Notes under the pieces: model-generated
The model's input: only the letters and a program-made list of their open reading frames with translations
What the model was told of the DNA's origin: nothing
Databases searched by the model: none
Position numbers and translations under genes: made by a program
DNA from: Firm-13 sp964617375
GTDB lineage: Bacteria; Bacillota; Clostridia; Saccharofermentanales; Saccharofermentanaceae
Reading direction: 5' to 3'
Length of the DNA stretch: 64,000 nucleotides
Assembly: GCA_964617375.1 (NCBI GenBank)
Contig: CAZTXQ010000003.1
Coordinates: forward strand, 1 to 64,000
Shown here: piece after piece, positions 54,050 to 62,753 of the stretch
Layout: every line of letters starts with the position of its first letter
Numbering within the stretch: the stretch's first letter is position 1

Positions 54050-55234
54050 TCAGGACCAGGTGGTCTTGTCGGTTACTGTCTTTCTTACGACATTGATGTA
54101 ACTCTTGCCGGCGTTGACCTGGATGGTTTTACCGCTCATATCGGTTACCAGAATCGGATCGTTCGGACCGGCCTTTGTCCATTTGATATCGATAAGCTTG
54201 CCCTCGGAACAATAATAGCCAATGCCGCCTTCGGTAAGATATGCATCAATTGTCGTGTCGCCGTGAGGCTGTATGTTGGCAAAAAGCGTAAAGACATTCT
54301 TTACGGCAATCTGCTGGCCGGTGGTCTCATCGATCTGCGGATCACCGTATTCGCTCTTCAGATACATCTTTGTAGCGCTGTCGTAGGTGAACGTAGAGTC
54401 GTCATTGTTGGTGGAGAAGTAGACGACCAGCTTCGTACAGCTCTTGCCGGCGGCAAGAGAGGGCGAGGATTTTGATGTGAACGCGAAGAGCGACGGAGTT
54501 TCGCCTTCAAGTGTGATTCCGAGATCCGTAATGCCGCGAAGCACATTGGCTCCGTTGGTTACGGCTGTGTGTTCGAGATCACGGCTCTTAAGCCATACGG
54601 AATCACGCCAGAAATAGATGCCCTTCGAAAGCGTGATTACGCCGTCCACAGACTGGTCGGCGCCTTTGCTGTAAATGTTGCCGTCTATATCATCCAAATG
54701 ATTCGACGTAAGGAATTCGGGTACACGTCCGTTCTCACCGTAATGTATGAAAATGGAATTGGTGCCGCCCGACAAATCGCAGGCAATGATACGTGCGCTT
54801 CGCAAGGAACCCATTTCCGGCATTTTCGCGACATCCGCGAAAAGTGCCAGCATTCTCGTCTGGCCGCCTTCTGTCTCGAATTCGTAAATAACATCCGCAG
54901 ATCCGATGCCGCGGGACGGCAGCGCTTCGGGATGGTTATTAATCGAAACGGAAACGGATCTCTTGCCGATATTGGCCGGGTCCATATCCTGTATGCCCGT
55001 TAACGGATTAATGGCATTCGGATTGGACGGATCAGCCGTCTCTGCTGTGATTCCCGCCGTCGTTTCGGCAGCGGTTGTTGCGGCCGCCGTAGCGGAAGTG
55101 GCGGCGGTTGTAGCTGCGGCCGTCTCGGCCGCGGCCTTTTTGGAACAGGATGATAAGCCAACGACACTCGCGGACATCGCGGCAACAATACCAAATGTCA
55201 GGATTCTCTGGATCATTATTCTTTTGTTAATCAT
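54050..55234 (-). CDS. DUF3048 lipoprotein (YerB-like)
   Basis: A 394-residue predicted lipoprotein: hydrophobic signal, lipobox LSSC (Cys30), an Ala/Thr-rich linker of about 40 residues, then the two-part DUF3048 domain with NPLTGIQDMDP, SVSINNHPEALPSRGIGSADVIYEFETEGGQTRMLALF and LRSARIIACDLS. YerB of B. subtilis belongs here; the function is not established. GGAGAG precedes the ATG. It is transcribed away from the second LCP gene across a 151-base spacer. Confidence 0.92.
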   Translation of the reverse strand: MINKRIMIQRILTFGIVAAMSASVVGLSSCSKKAAAETAAATTAATSATAAATTAAETTAGITAETADPSNPNAINPLTGIQDMDPANIGKRSVSVSINNHPEALPSRGIGSADVIYEFETEGGQTRMLALFADVAKMPEMGSLRSARIIACDLSGGTNSIFIHYGENGRVPEFLTSNHLDDIDGNIYSKGADQSVDGVITLSKGIYFWRDSVWLKSRDLEHTAVTNGANVLRGITDLGITLEGETPSLFAFTSKSSPSLAAGKSCTKLVVYFSTNNDDSTFTYDSATKMYLKSEYGDPQIDETTGQQIAVKNVFTLFANIQPHGDTTIDAYLTEGGIGYYCSEGKLIDIKWTKAGPNDPILVTDMSGKTIQVNAGKSYINVVRKTVTDKTTWS

Positions 55235-55321
55235 AGCTCTCTCCTATTTGACAAGAATGATGTATTTATTCTAGCACAATTTAGTAACCATACGATTTAT
55301 TTGCGGCAAAATGTGATTTTA

Positions 55322-55350
55322 TTGAAATAAGGGGGAAAAAGAGCTATCAT
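55322..55350 (+). promoter_or_regulatory. SigA-type promoter of the second LCP operon
   Basis: TTGAAA at 55322-55327, a 17-base spacer and TATCAT at 55345-55350, placed 36 bases before the LCP start codon. Confidence 0.6.
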
Positions 55351-55385
55351 TATCCGTATCTGTGCTTTGAAAGCGAGGAAATCAA

Positions 55386-56582
55386 ATGAAAATGAATGAT
55401 GGCCAGCAAGCTCCGGTTCGAACACCGCAGCTTTCAGGCGTCTCAAACAGAGCGGATTATTCATCCGGCTCATACGGGAACCATTCCGGTCAGAATGATC
55501 AAAATGCATCCCACAAGTCGGAATCCACGAAGCAAAAGGTATTTAGAATTCTTTTGTGGGTGCTCATCGTAACGCTTGGTTTGAGCTTAGGCGGCGGAAT
55601 TTATGTATTTCAAATGTTTGGACGGATCGGTTATTCTGCGGTAGCTGTCGTAGATCCGGACGATTACGAACTGATCGATCCGGGATCATTGGATAGTATA
55701 AACGCGGAAAGCGGAGACACAACATCCTCATGGGCGGAAGGCGGTCATACGAAGGTTTTCTATGATCCCGATTTCCCGATCAAGAAAGTTGACCAGAAGG
55801 ATAAGAATGTCGAGAACATTCTTGTTTTCGGCGTCGATTCCAGAGGAACGGACGATGTCCAGTGCCGTGCCGATGCCGTTATGATCGTCTCGATCGACAA
55901 CAATACCAAGACTCTGAAGCTGATTTCCCTGATGCGCGACTGCGGCGTCGAGATCGAGGGCCGTTCGAGCGCCGACAAGCTCACACATTCTTACGCATAC
56001 GGCGGTGTAGGTCTTTTGATCAACACAATCAACGACAACTTTGATCTGGATGTTCAGCGTTTTGTCATGCTGGATTTCAGCAGTTCTTCAGCTCTTATCG
56101 ATCTTGTCGGCGGCATTAATGTCGATGTTAAGCCGGAAGAAGTAAAGTACGCCAACCAGAGTATCAACGAAGAGAACACGCTGATGGAGACGAATGTACC
56201 ATATCTTACGAGTGCCGGTGTTCAGAATCTTAACGGTATTCAGGCAATCGCCTGGTCGAGAATCCGCCATGCAGACTCGGATTTTGTCCGGACCAGCCGC
56301 CAGCGTGTCATTGCATCGGCATTGATCAAGAAACTTGCGGGGCTTAATATCGCACAGCAGCTCGCTTTTGTCGACGATTCGGTGGGCATGTTCGAGACCA
56401 ATATGAGCAAGGCAGATCTGATCCGGGTGGGTACGTCGGCCATAGGACTCGTAAAGAACATGGTCGAATACAGAATTCCGGACGACGGACTCTTTACCAT
56501 ACAGGACAATCCGTGGATGATGATCATCAACTGGGACGAGCAGCTGCCGCGACTTCGCGAATACATATGGGGGGTGCAGTAA
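55386..56582 (+). CDS. LytR-CpsA-Psr (LCP) family wall polymer ligase
   Basis: A 398-residue LCP protein: ~55 disordered cytoplasmic residues, one helix (ILLWVLIVTLGLSLGGGIYVF), then the LCP domain from NILVFGVDSRGTDD with DAVMIVSID, SLMRDCGVEIEG, KLTHSYAYGGVGLLINTI and the closing AIAWSRIRH plus RTSRQR. It should transfer glycopolymers onto peptidoglycan. GAGGAAA precedes the ATG. The next gene starts on the base right after its stop, so the PP2C-like protein is very likely made with it. Confidence 0.93.
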   Translation: MKMNDGQQAPVRTPQLSGVSNRADYSSGSYGNHSGQNDQNASHKSESTKQKVFRILLWVLIVTLGLSLGGGIYVFQMFGRIGYSAVAVVDPDDYELIDPGSLDSINAESGDTTSSWAEGGHTKVFYDPDFPIKKVDQKDKNVENILVFGVDSRGTDDVQCRADAVMIVSIDNNTKTLKLISLMRDCGVEIEGRSSADKLTHSYAYGGVGLLINTINDNFDLDVQRFVMLDFSSSSALIDLVGGINVDVKPEEVKYANQSINEENTLMETNVPYLTSAGVQNLNGIQAIAWSRIRHADSDFVRTSRQRVIASALIKKLAGLNIAQQLAFVDDSVGMFETNMSKADLIRVGTSAIGLVKNMVEYRIPDDGLFTIQDNPWMMIINWDEQLPRLREYIWGVQ

Positions 56583-58145
56583 ATGAGCAAGACAATTGCA
56601 TCCGCTTTTTGTGAAACCAATCAGGCCAGAGGACTTCCGCAGGAGAACATTTTCCAGCAGAATTTTTACCGGCTTCCGGCCGATTTCAGCAGCGCGTTTA
56701 TTAGAAGCACAACTTCGGAAGATCCGGTTCAGATCTATGCGGTGGCATCGGCGCAGGGAGACGACAACCGCGCCGCCATGGCGCTTCAGGAGGTCATGAA
56801 GATTGTATCCGATACCTCCCGTGATTTTGCGGGCCGTCCGGAGTTCCGCTTTGACGCGTACGTAAATCAGCTGATTACAAATACCAACAGTGCCGTCTGC
56901 AATTATTCTCTGCGAAGCCCCGGTGCACCGATTAAGGTGTCGCTTACCGCAGTCGTTCTCGAGAAGGATACGGTTCGGATCGTAAGCGTCGGGAATACAA
57001 AGGCTGTACTGATGCGTAAGGGACAGGTAATCCCGCTGACAGAGAACCAGACGGCTGCCAACCGCTATGTGCAGATGGGGGCCATTGCACCGGAAGCCGA
57101 AAGACTTCATCCCGAAAGCGATGTTCTTACACAGTATATCGGGCGTTTTCAGGAGGACGGTCCCGTTTCGCCGGATACAAGCAAGTATTTGCGGCTTATT
57201 GACGGCGACGAGATTTGCCTTCTCGGAACAGGTATCGATAAGGGCCTTACTATAACCGAGCGCGACTACATTCTGACCGGTCCGATGACACCTGCTCAGA
57301 AAGCGGCGGATCTCATTGCACATACACGCCAGAATCAGGTCCGCGGAGGACTTACGGTTCTTCATATCAGGATAGAGAGTGCGTTGGGACAGCAAAGTTA
57401 TGTGCCGGTATCCGCTTATGCGGCTCCTGCAGCCGAGACGGTGACGGAAATGCAGGCGGATCCGAACGTAAGGACCACAGGCAATTTCTATACAAGACAC
57501 AAGAGAATCATCCTGCCAATCGCGGTTTTCCTCGGATGTGTTCTTGCCGGATATCTTATGGTTTTCGGACTCTTCAATGTCGGAAACCTGATGAAGGCGA
57601 GCTCGAGTCCCGCAACGGATTCCAACGGTTCTGCGGTGGTTCTTTCCAAAGTCATGTATATCAACACGGATCAGGTGGCGCTCTACAGTGAAGCGACCAT
57701 GCAGACGGCTCCTTCGGTATATCTGAACCGCGGAAATGTGGTTACGCTTCTTGAAAGCGGCGAGGCTCTTTCCAAGGTCACAACCGTTGACGGAGTAACC
57801 GGTTATGTTCTGACTTCGATGCTCTCGGAATCCGATCCGACGATCGGTGAGTCCGTAGCGGAGACAGGCGATCCTACTCCGATTCCGAGCCAGCAGCAGG
57901 AGACTGCCGCCACGACCGCAGGATCAACAGAATCGACGACCGCCGCATCTTCGGAAACATCGGCACCGACCGAAACATCTGTTACGGAATCAACAACATC
58001 GGAGACGACTTCCGGGACATCTGAAACAACGGCCGCCGCGACGACGACGACGGAAACCACAACCGCCGCGACGACATCCGAGACATCGGAAACGACGCAG
58101 TCCACGGAGTCCTCTGCAACCGAGACTACCGCAGCTGCGCAATAA
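56583..58145 (+). CDS. PP2C-fold pseudophosphatase with a membrane helix, SH3-like domain and Ser/Thr tail
   Basis: A 520-residue protein. Residues ~10-260 follow PP2C/PrpC segment by segment, but each metal-ligand motif is changed: ADGMGG reads ASAQGDD, IGDSR reads VGNTK, CSDG reads LGTG and the closing GxxDN reads VRGGL. LTENQTAANRYVQMGAI and HPESDVLTQYIG keep the fold pattern. A helix near residues 305-335 (PIAVFLGCVLAGYLMVFGLF) leads to an outside SH3-like domain (YINTDQVALYSEATM to DGVTGYVLTSML) and ~75 residues of Thr/Ser/Ala/Glu. No LPxTG motif ends it. The layout suggests a sensor linking cytoplasm and wall; binding partner unknown. Confidence 0.8.
   Translation: MSKTIASAFCETNQARGLPQENIFQQNFYRLPADFSSAFIRSTTSEDPVQIYAVASAQGDDNRAAMALQEVMKIVSDTSRDFAGRPEFRFDAYVNQLITNTNSAVCNYSLRSPGAPIKVSLTAVVLEKDTVRIVSVGNTKAVLMRKGQVIPLTENQTAANRYVQMGAIAPEAERLHPESDVLTQYIGRFQEDGPVSPDTSKYLRLIDGDEICLLGTGIDKGLTITERDYILTGPMTPAQKAADLIAHTRQNQVRGGLTVLHIRIESALGQQSYVPVSAYAAPAAETVTEMQADPNVRTTGNFYTRHKRIILPIAVFLGCVLAGYLMVFGLFNVGNLMKASSSPATDSNGSAVVLSKVMYINTDQVALYSEATMQTAPSVYLNRGNVVTLLESGEALSKVTTVDGVTGYVLTSMLSESDPTIGESVAETGDPTPIPSQQQETAATTAGSTESTTAASSETSAPTETSVTESTTSETTSGTSETTAAATTTTETTTAATTSETSETTQSTESSATETTAAAQ
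57930..58142 (+). repeat. Low-complexity Thr/Ser/Glu-rich coding tail
   Basis: The 3' end of the PP2C-like gene is dominated by ACN, TCN and GAA/GAG codons, giving degenerate T-S-E-T-type repeats. It is probably a flexible wall-spanning or glycosylated stalk. Confidence 0.7.
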
Positions 58146-58167
58146 ATTCAGAATCCAAGCCACTGGG

Positions 58168-58206
58168 AAAAGGAGATAAAGCATTTGAGCTTTGTCTCCT
58201 TTTTGT
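58168..58206 (+). terminator. Terminator of the LCP-PP2C operon
   Basis: AGGAGATAAAGC (58171-58182) pairs with GCTTTGTCTCCT (58189-58200) through one G-U pair, over a 6-base loop, followed by TTTTT. Confidence 0.9.
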
Positions 58207-58246
58207 GTGTAATCCATGGTTAGTACCGGAATGATCTGACGAATGG

Positions 58247-58291
58247 ACAAAAAATCCGCTCCGGTAAGGATCACCGAAGCGGATTATTTTT
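58247..58291. terminator. Terminator of lysC, two-way
   Basis: AATCCGCT-C-CGGT (58253-58265) pairs with ACCG-A-AGCGGATT (58273-58285) with one mismatch. A T run follows on each strand; on the minus strand it ends the aspartate kinase gene. Confidence 0.85.
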
Positions 58292-58310
58292 GCTGAGGCA
58301 TGATCCGGGA

Positions 58311-59660
58311 TTATTTTACGAAGAACTCTTTATAGAGTTCGCGTACGGCATAATTGCAATATTCGTCCTTGACTCCGAACATAACCGATATCTCCGATGC
58401 GCCCTGGTTGATGATCTCTAAGTTGATGCCGGCTTTGCTGAGTGCGGACGCGGCACGCGCCGTAGTACCGACCGTGTTTGCCATCGCTTCTCCGACGATC
58501 ATGACGATGGAGAGATTCCGCTTTACTTCGATTGTATCCACCTGAAGCTCGACGCTGATCCGCTCGATAATTCTGCGCTCTTTTTCGGGAAGGAATTCCT
58601 CGGAACGGATAATGATGGAGATGGAGTCAATGCCGGACGGCATATGCTCGATCGAAACACCTTCGTCCGAGATAATCCCAAGGACTCTCATGACAAACCC
58701 GACTTCCTTGTTCATCAGATACTTGCTCATATTGAGCGTACAGAAACCCTTCTGTCCGGCGATACCGGTAACAAGAGCATCGTAGTTCTTTCTTTTACGC
58801 ACGATCAAGGTGCCTTCGGCCGTCGGATTGTTTGTGTTGCGGATATGTACCGGAATGCCTTTTTGATAGGCAGGGTAGAGGGCTTCCTCATGGAGGACCG
58901 AGAAACCTGCATATGCGAGCTCGCGCATCTCATCGTAGGTGATTTCGCGGATCGGGAACGGATTCTTGACCAGGGCCGGATTCACAGCATAAACCGAATC
59001 GACATCCGTCCAGTTCTCGTAAACGGAAGCATTTAATGCCGCCGACAGGATGGAACCGGTGATATCGGATCCGCCGCGCGAAAAGGTCACAACATCGCCT
59101 TCGGCCGAATAGCCGAAGAAACCCGGGAAAACACAGAGACCGTCGAGATTGGAAAGGGCCTCGAGATTCCGGTAGGATTCAGGAAGAACATGTGCACGGC
59201 CGAACTCCGAAGAAAGAAGTAGCCCTGCGACCTTGGGGTTGCAGTAATGTGCCTTATGACCGATGGAAGTAAGATACGCTGCTACAAGGCGCGCGCAGTT
59301 GTCTTCTCCGGCTGCTTTCAGGGCGTCCATGAATTTTTCGGGAACGGAACGGTCGGAGTCTTTAAGATCCGTGAGATTCTGTATTATGGACGGCATGACG
59401 CTCTCAACGGAAAGCTCCTGTGCGATTTCTTCATAACGTGAGACGACAAGGGAAAGCTCGTTGGCACCGTGACGGCCGGAGAGTCTGGCATTGGCCAGGG
59501 AGATTAAGAGATCGGTGACTTTCGTGTCGGTCTTGAATCTTTTGCCGGGGGCGGATACGACAAGAACCTTTCGGTCGGGATCGCTGAGCAGAATGTCACA
59601 AACCTTTCGGATCTGGGATGCGTCGGCAAGAGACGATCCTCCAAATTTAGATACCTTCAT
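58311..59660 (-). CDS. lysC: Aspartate kinase
   Basis: A 449-residue aspartokinase that phosphorylates aspartate, opening the path to lysine, threonine and methionine. The N-terminal kinase domain has VSKFGGSSLAD, FSRGGSDITGSIL and VYENWTDVDSV; the C-terminal part has two ACT domains (NMSKYLMNKEVGFVMRVL and SIVMIVGEAMANTVG) that in the family bind lysine or threonine for feedback. Alone on the minus strand with its own promoter; AAGG lies 5 bases before the ATG. Confidence 0.96.
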   Translation of the reverse strand: MKVSKFGGSSLADASQIRKVCDILLSDPDRKVLVVSAPGKRFKTDTKVTDLLISLANARLSGRHGANELSLVVSRYEEIAQELSVESVMPSIIQNLTDLKDSDRSVPEKFMDALKAAGEDNCARLVAAYLTSIGHKAHYCNPKVAGLLLSSEFGRAHVLPESYRNLEALSNLDGLCVFPGFFGYSAEGDVVTFSRGGSDITGSILSAALNASVYENWTDVDSVYAVNPALVKNPFPIREITYDEMRELAYAGFSVLHEEALYPAYQKGIPVHIRNTNNPTAEGTLIVRKRKNYDALVTGIAGQKGFCTLNMSKYLMNKEVGFVMRVLGIISDEGVSIEHMPSGIDSISIIIRSEEFLPEKERRIIERISVELQVDTIEVKRNLSIVMIVGEAMANTVGTTARAASALSKAGINLEIINQGASEISVMFGVKDEYCNYAVRELYKEFFVK

Positions 59661-59729
59661 ACGCCTTAAAACCGGGGGAATCCCCGTCCCTCCTCATGTA
59701 ATTTGAATGGATTTACCTTTATCCCGTCA

Positions 59730-59759
59730 ATTATAGTCTGTACATCTCCATTTATTCAA
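59730..59759 (-). promoter_or_regulatory. SigA-type promoter of lysC
   Basis: On the minus strand TTGAAT (59759-59754), an 18-base spacer and TATAAT (59735-59730). The ~60-base leader contains a short GGGG-ATT-CCCC palindrome but is too short for a lysine riboswitch. Confidence 0.65.
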
Positions 59760-59862
59760 GTAAAATGATTTGAATTGGTATCTCATAAAGGTCTTATTTG
59801 ATAAAATGAAGATAAATAGAGGATACGGGCCAAAGACCCTATCTCAAAGGAGCTCCCCCGAA

Positions 59863-60357
59863 GTGTTTGAAAAGTACTTTAAGCCGGACCGGGTTTATCC
59901 GAAGATGAGCGATGTTCCTTTTCGCGAACTGCGTGAGAAGGGATTGTCCGTTGCGCTTCTCGATCTGGACAATACCCTGGCCGAAGATCATGTGCATGTG
60001 CCTACCGATTATACAAGGAAAATACTCCGCGAACTTGAGGAAGCCGGGTTCACCTGCTGCATCGTTTCGAATGCCAAATCGACTCGCTCGTCCGATTTCG
60101 CCGCAATGATTCCGGTCGCCTGCATTTCCTATGCCAACAAACCGTCGCCGTCAGGAATTTATCGCGCGCTCGAGCTTTTACATGCGAAAAAAGAGGAAGC
60201 GGTTCTGTTCGGTGATCAGGTCTTTACGGATATTGCCGCAGCGAAACGTGCCGGAATCTATTCGGTTCTCGTCGAACCGTTCGTAAAGAAGGAAGTCTTT
60301 TATGTGCGTCTGAAAAGACCTCTGGAGAAAATCGTACGGCGCCTGGCACATTTTTAG
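59863..60357 (+). CDS. YqeG-family HAD phosphatase
   Basis: A 164-residue HAD subclass IIIA phosphatase. The first ~30 residues (FEKYFKPDRVYPKMSDV) mark the YqeG family; the catalytic motif is LLDLDNTLAEDH with two Asp, then IVSNAK (motif II) and FGDQVFTDIAAAKRAG (motif IV). Phosphatidylglycerophosphatase activity is known for relatives (Gep4-like), so a role in phospholipid synthesis is possible. The start is GTG at 59863 with AAGGAG at 59847-59852; the frame runs open further upstream, but without family similarity. Confidence 0.9.
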   Translation: MFEKYFKPDRVYPKMSDVPFRELREKGLSVALLDLDNTLAEDHVHVPTDYTRKILRELEEAGFTCCIVSNAKSTRSSDFAAMIPVACISYANKPSPSGIYRALELLHAKKEEAVLFGDQVFTDIAAAKRAGIYSVLVEPFVKKEVFYVRLKRPLEKIVRRLAHF

Positions 60358-60419
60358 AACCGTAAAGTCCATACAAGAGAAAAGCATGCCGTTCCCGTAC
60401 ATTTTCTTTACTCGGACAC

Positions 60420-60448
60420 TTGCGGTTCTTGAAAGTGTCAAGTAAAAT
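60420..60448 (+). promoter_or_regulatory. Probable promoter of efp
   Basis: TTGCGG at 60420-60425, a 17-base spacer and TAAAAT at 60443-60448, leaving a leader of about 70 bases before the efp start. Confidence 0.6.
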
Positions 60449-60522
60449 ATTAGAGCATGAATTTTACTGCCTGCCGACGGAGATGCCGCGGCACATGATT
60501 TACGATATTGGAGGAGACTTTT

Positions 60523-61080
60523 ATGATTAGTGCCGGTGATTTTAGGAATGGTCTGTGCTTCGAGATGGACAGTCAGGTTTTTCAGGTTGTTGAGTTTCAG
60601 CATGTTAAGCCTGGCAAGGGAGCTGCGTTTGTTCGTACCAAGTATAAGAATGTCAAAACGGGCAGCGTTGTTGAGAGAAGCTTTAACCCCAACGAGAAGT
60701 TCGAGTCCGCTCAGCTTGAAAGAAACGATATGCAGTATATCTATGCTGACGGTGATCTCTATTATTTCATGGATCAGAGCACATATGAGCAGCGTCCGAT
60801 TGCTGCGGCCGATATCGGCGATTCCATTAAGTTCTTGAAGGAAGAGATGATCTGCAAGGTTCTTTCGTATAAGGGTCAGGTATTCGGCGTAGAGCTTCCG
60901 ATCATCGTCGAGCTTAGAATTACAGAATGTGAGCCCGGCGTCAGAGGCGATACGACCAACAATGCGAGCAAGCTCGCGACCCTTGAGACCGGTGCAACCG
61001 TAAAGGTTCCGCTGTTTGTCAATCAGGATGAAGTCGTACGCGTTGATACACGTACCGGCGAGTATATTGAGCGCGCATGA
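60523..61080 (+). CDS. efp: Elongation factor P
   Basis: A 185-residue translation factor that relieves ribosome stalling at polyproline stretches. It begins MISAGDFRNGLCFEMDSQ and has the P-site loop HVKPGKGAAFVRTK with the Lys at its tip, then the two OB domains up to VDTRTGEYIERA. GGAGGAG precedes the ATG at 60523. It heads the run with asp23, nusB and xseA that is usual in clostridia. Confidence 0.98.
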   Translation: MISAGDFRNGLCFEMDSQVFQVVEFQHVKPGKGAAFVRTKYKNVKTGSVVERSFNPNEKFESAQLERNDMQYIYADGDLYYFMDQSTYEQRPIAAADIGDSIKFLKEEMICKVLSYKGQVFGVELPIIVELRITECEPGVRGDTTNNASKLATLETGATVKVPLFVNQDEVVRVDTRTGEYIERA

Positions 61081-61120
61081 TCCGGTTCTTTCCAATAAGA
61101 ATCGAATGATCGACCATTGC

Positions 61121-61153
61121 CAGCCCATCGGTTTCGAACGGTGGGCTGTTCTG
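61121..61153 (+). terminator. Hairpin after efp, weak terminator
   Basis: CAGCCCATCG (61121-61130) pairs with CGGTGGGCTG (61139-61148) including a G-U pair. Only a short T-rich tail follows, so partial read-through into asp23 is likely. Confidence 0.55.
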
Positions 61154-61181
61154 CCATTCAAGTTACGGGAGTATAGGCTAT

Positions 61182-61562
61182 ATGAGTGAGAATCCGGTAC
61201 CGGAGACGATCAAAGGCGAGAGATCCATGTCACAGGGATTTGTTGCTCAGTATGCGGCCGAAGCGGCTCTCGAATCGGATGGTGTCGCGTCCCTCAAACC
61301 GTCTTCCGGAGTAGCTTTAAAAGAATCAATGGGCGTCGTCCATGAGGGAAAAGGCGTGCGTGTCGTCTTTCATGAGAACGACGACGGTTTTGTGTCGATA
61401 ACGGTATTTCCGATCGTCTATTATGGTATGATTATTCCTGAAGTGGCATGGTCCATACAGGAACATGTCAAGACGGATGTCGAGCGTTTCACGGGGCTTG
61501 TCGTGGAATCGGTCGACGTTCATGTATGTGGTGTAGTAACCAGGGAGGGTGCTTCGATATGA
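61182..61562 (+). CDS. Asp23/Gls24 family envelope stress protein
   Basis: A 126-residue Asp23 (DUF322) protein: after a short N-terminal part it has GFVAQYAAEAALESDGV, then FVSITVFPIVYYGMIIPEVAWSIQEHVKTDVERFTGLVVESVDVHV cut by strand breaks typical of the fold. Asp23 in staphylococci is a peripheral membrane protein bound to AmaP, which is the next gene here and overlaps its stop (ATGA). CGGGAG precedes the ATG. Confidence 0.93.
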   Translation: MSENPVPETIKGERSMSQGFVAQYAAEAALESDGVASLKPSSGVALKESMGVVHEGKGVRVVFHENDDGFVSITVFPIVYYGMIIPEVAWSIQEHVKTDVERFTGLVVESVDVHVCGVVTREGASI

Positions 61563-62110
61563 ATAAACTGATGAATGCGTTCTTGGTTTTCTATTCGTTT
61601 ATTCTGTCGATTCTAGCCGTCATTCTTCTTTACGGTTTCGTGGACGAGAAAGTTTTCTCCTCTCTGATTCTTTTGTTTGAAGATGTAATCAAGGACAGTG
61701 TTTTCCGCTATGTGTTCCTGATCTTTTTGATCTGCATTATCGGAACGTCGATCTGGACGGTATCTTTTACGATATTGTCGGGACGCCTGAGCAAGACCAG
61801 AATCCGTCAGACCGATATCGGAAATATTGATATCGGTGTGGACGCCATTGAGAGCATCGCTTTAAATTCGGCCAAAAGCGCGCAGGTCGGAATCAAATCC
61901 GCGAAGGCGCACGTATCCTCCGGCAAGGATGACGCCATACGTATATACCTGAATGCGGTACTCTATTCGAATGTTGAGGTTCCCGCCATGATGGCCAAAG
62001 TGCAGGAACGCATCAAGAAGGATATTGAACGGTATACGGGAATCTCGGTTGAGTTTGTATCCGTTAAAGTCAGCCGCGTTGAGCCGATTGTTGCAAAGGT
62101 TGAAAGATAA
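61559..62110 (+). CDS. amaP: AmaP-like alkaline shock membrane anchor
   Basis: A 183-residue protein with two N-terminal helices (residues ~5-27 and ~48-72) and a cytoplasmic Asp23-like domain (DAIRIYLNAVLYSNVEVPAMMAKVQERIKKDIERYTG). In S. aureus AmaP tethers Asp23 to the membrane; the gene order here supports the same role. The ATG overlaps the asp23 stop by four bases. Confidence 0.9.
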   Translation: MNKLMNAFLVFYSFILSILAVILLYGFVDEKVFSSLILLFEDVIKDSVFRYVFLIFLICIIGTSIWTVSFTILSGRLSKTRIRQTDIGNIDIGVDAIESIALNSAKSAQVGIKSAKAHVSSGKDDAIRIYLNAVLYSNVEVPAMMAKVQERIKKDIERYTGISVEFVSVKVSRVEPIVAKVER

Positions 62111-62115
62111 ACCAG

Positions 62116-62352
62116 ATGAAGTTATTGATATCCCGAATACTGGATCTTCTGAAAGACAGAAATGCCGGCCTGATCGGAGGAGCGGGCGGTTTTTTGCTTG
62201 CTGTTCTTCTGGTTGTGTTCGGGTTTTTGAAGACCCTTTTTATCGTGATTGTTACACTGGCCGGTTATCTGATCGGTGTTAAACTTTTTTCGGACAAGGA
62301 AAGACTTAAGAATTTTCTCGACAAAATAATTCCCCCCGGGAGGTTTAGATGA
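62116..62352 (+). CDS. DUF2273 small membrane protein
   Basis: A 78-residue protein with a glycine-rich double-helix core (GLIGGAGGFLLAVLLVVFGF and a second helix FIVIVTLAGYLIGV) and a basic/acidic tail. DUF2273 proteins accompany Asp23 and AmaP in Firmicutes and are thought to belong to the same membrane complex. The stop overlaps nusB (ATGA). Confidence 0.92.
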   Translation: MKLLISRILDLLKDRNAGLIGGAGGFLLAVLLVVFGFLKTLFIVIVTLAGYLIGVKLFSDKERLKNFLDKIIPPGRFR

Positions 62353-62753
62353 GTAGAAGAGAGGCGCGTGAATCCGCCTTCAAATTGTTGTATCAGATGG
62401 AGATGAGGAAGACAGAAACCAAGCCTCAGCGCGATCTGTTCCTGCAGGAATATCCGTTAAACGAAGCGGATGTCGCGTATTTTGACGAGCTTGTTGAAGG
62501 AGTATCTCTTCATGAGGCGGACCTTGATGCTGCGTATTCGCCGCTGTTGATCGGCTGGAAAACGGAACGCCTTCCCAGAGTGGATCTTGTCATTCTCCGG
62601 ATCGCGGCCTTTGAAATTCTCATGAGAAAAGATGTGCCTGTCAGCGTATCCATCAGCGAAGCGGTCATTCTTGCCAAACGTTACAGTACGGAAGAAGCGA
62701 AAAGCTACATAAATGCCGTACTTGGTAAAATTGAACCGGGAGAAAAGGAATGA
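62349..62753 (+). CDS. nusB: Transcription antitermination factor NusB
   Basis: A 134-residue all-helical protein that binds boxA RNA with S10 during rRNA transcription. It begins SRREARESAFKLLYQMEM and has LPRVDLVILRIAAFEIL and VPVSVSISEAVILAKRY, followed by FINAVLGKI-like SYINAVLGKI. Overlaps both neighbours by four bases. Confidence 0.97.
   Translation: MSRREARESAFKLLYQMEMRKTETKPQRDLFLQEYPLNEADVAYFDELVEGVSLHEADLDAAYSPLLIGWKTERLPRVDLVILRIAAFEILMRKDVPVSVSISEAVILAKRYSTEEAKSYINAVLGKIEPGEKE

Noticed and set aside
56088..57500. 470-codon minus-strand open frame over the LCP and PP2C-like genes
   Set aside because: It spans two real genes on the other strand and has no start context or family likeness.
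57803..58105. Minus-strand Val/Ala/Asp-rich open frame
   Set aside because: Mirror of the Thr/Ser repeat tail of the PP2C-like protein.
59660..59760. Lysine riboswitch before lysC
   Set aside because: The leader from the predicted start to the ATG is only about 60 bases and lacks the needed multi-stem layout.
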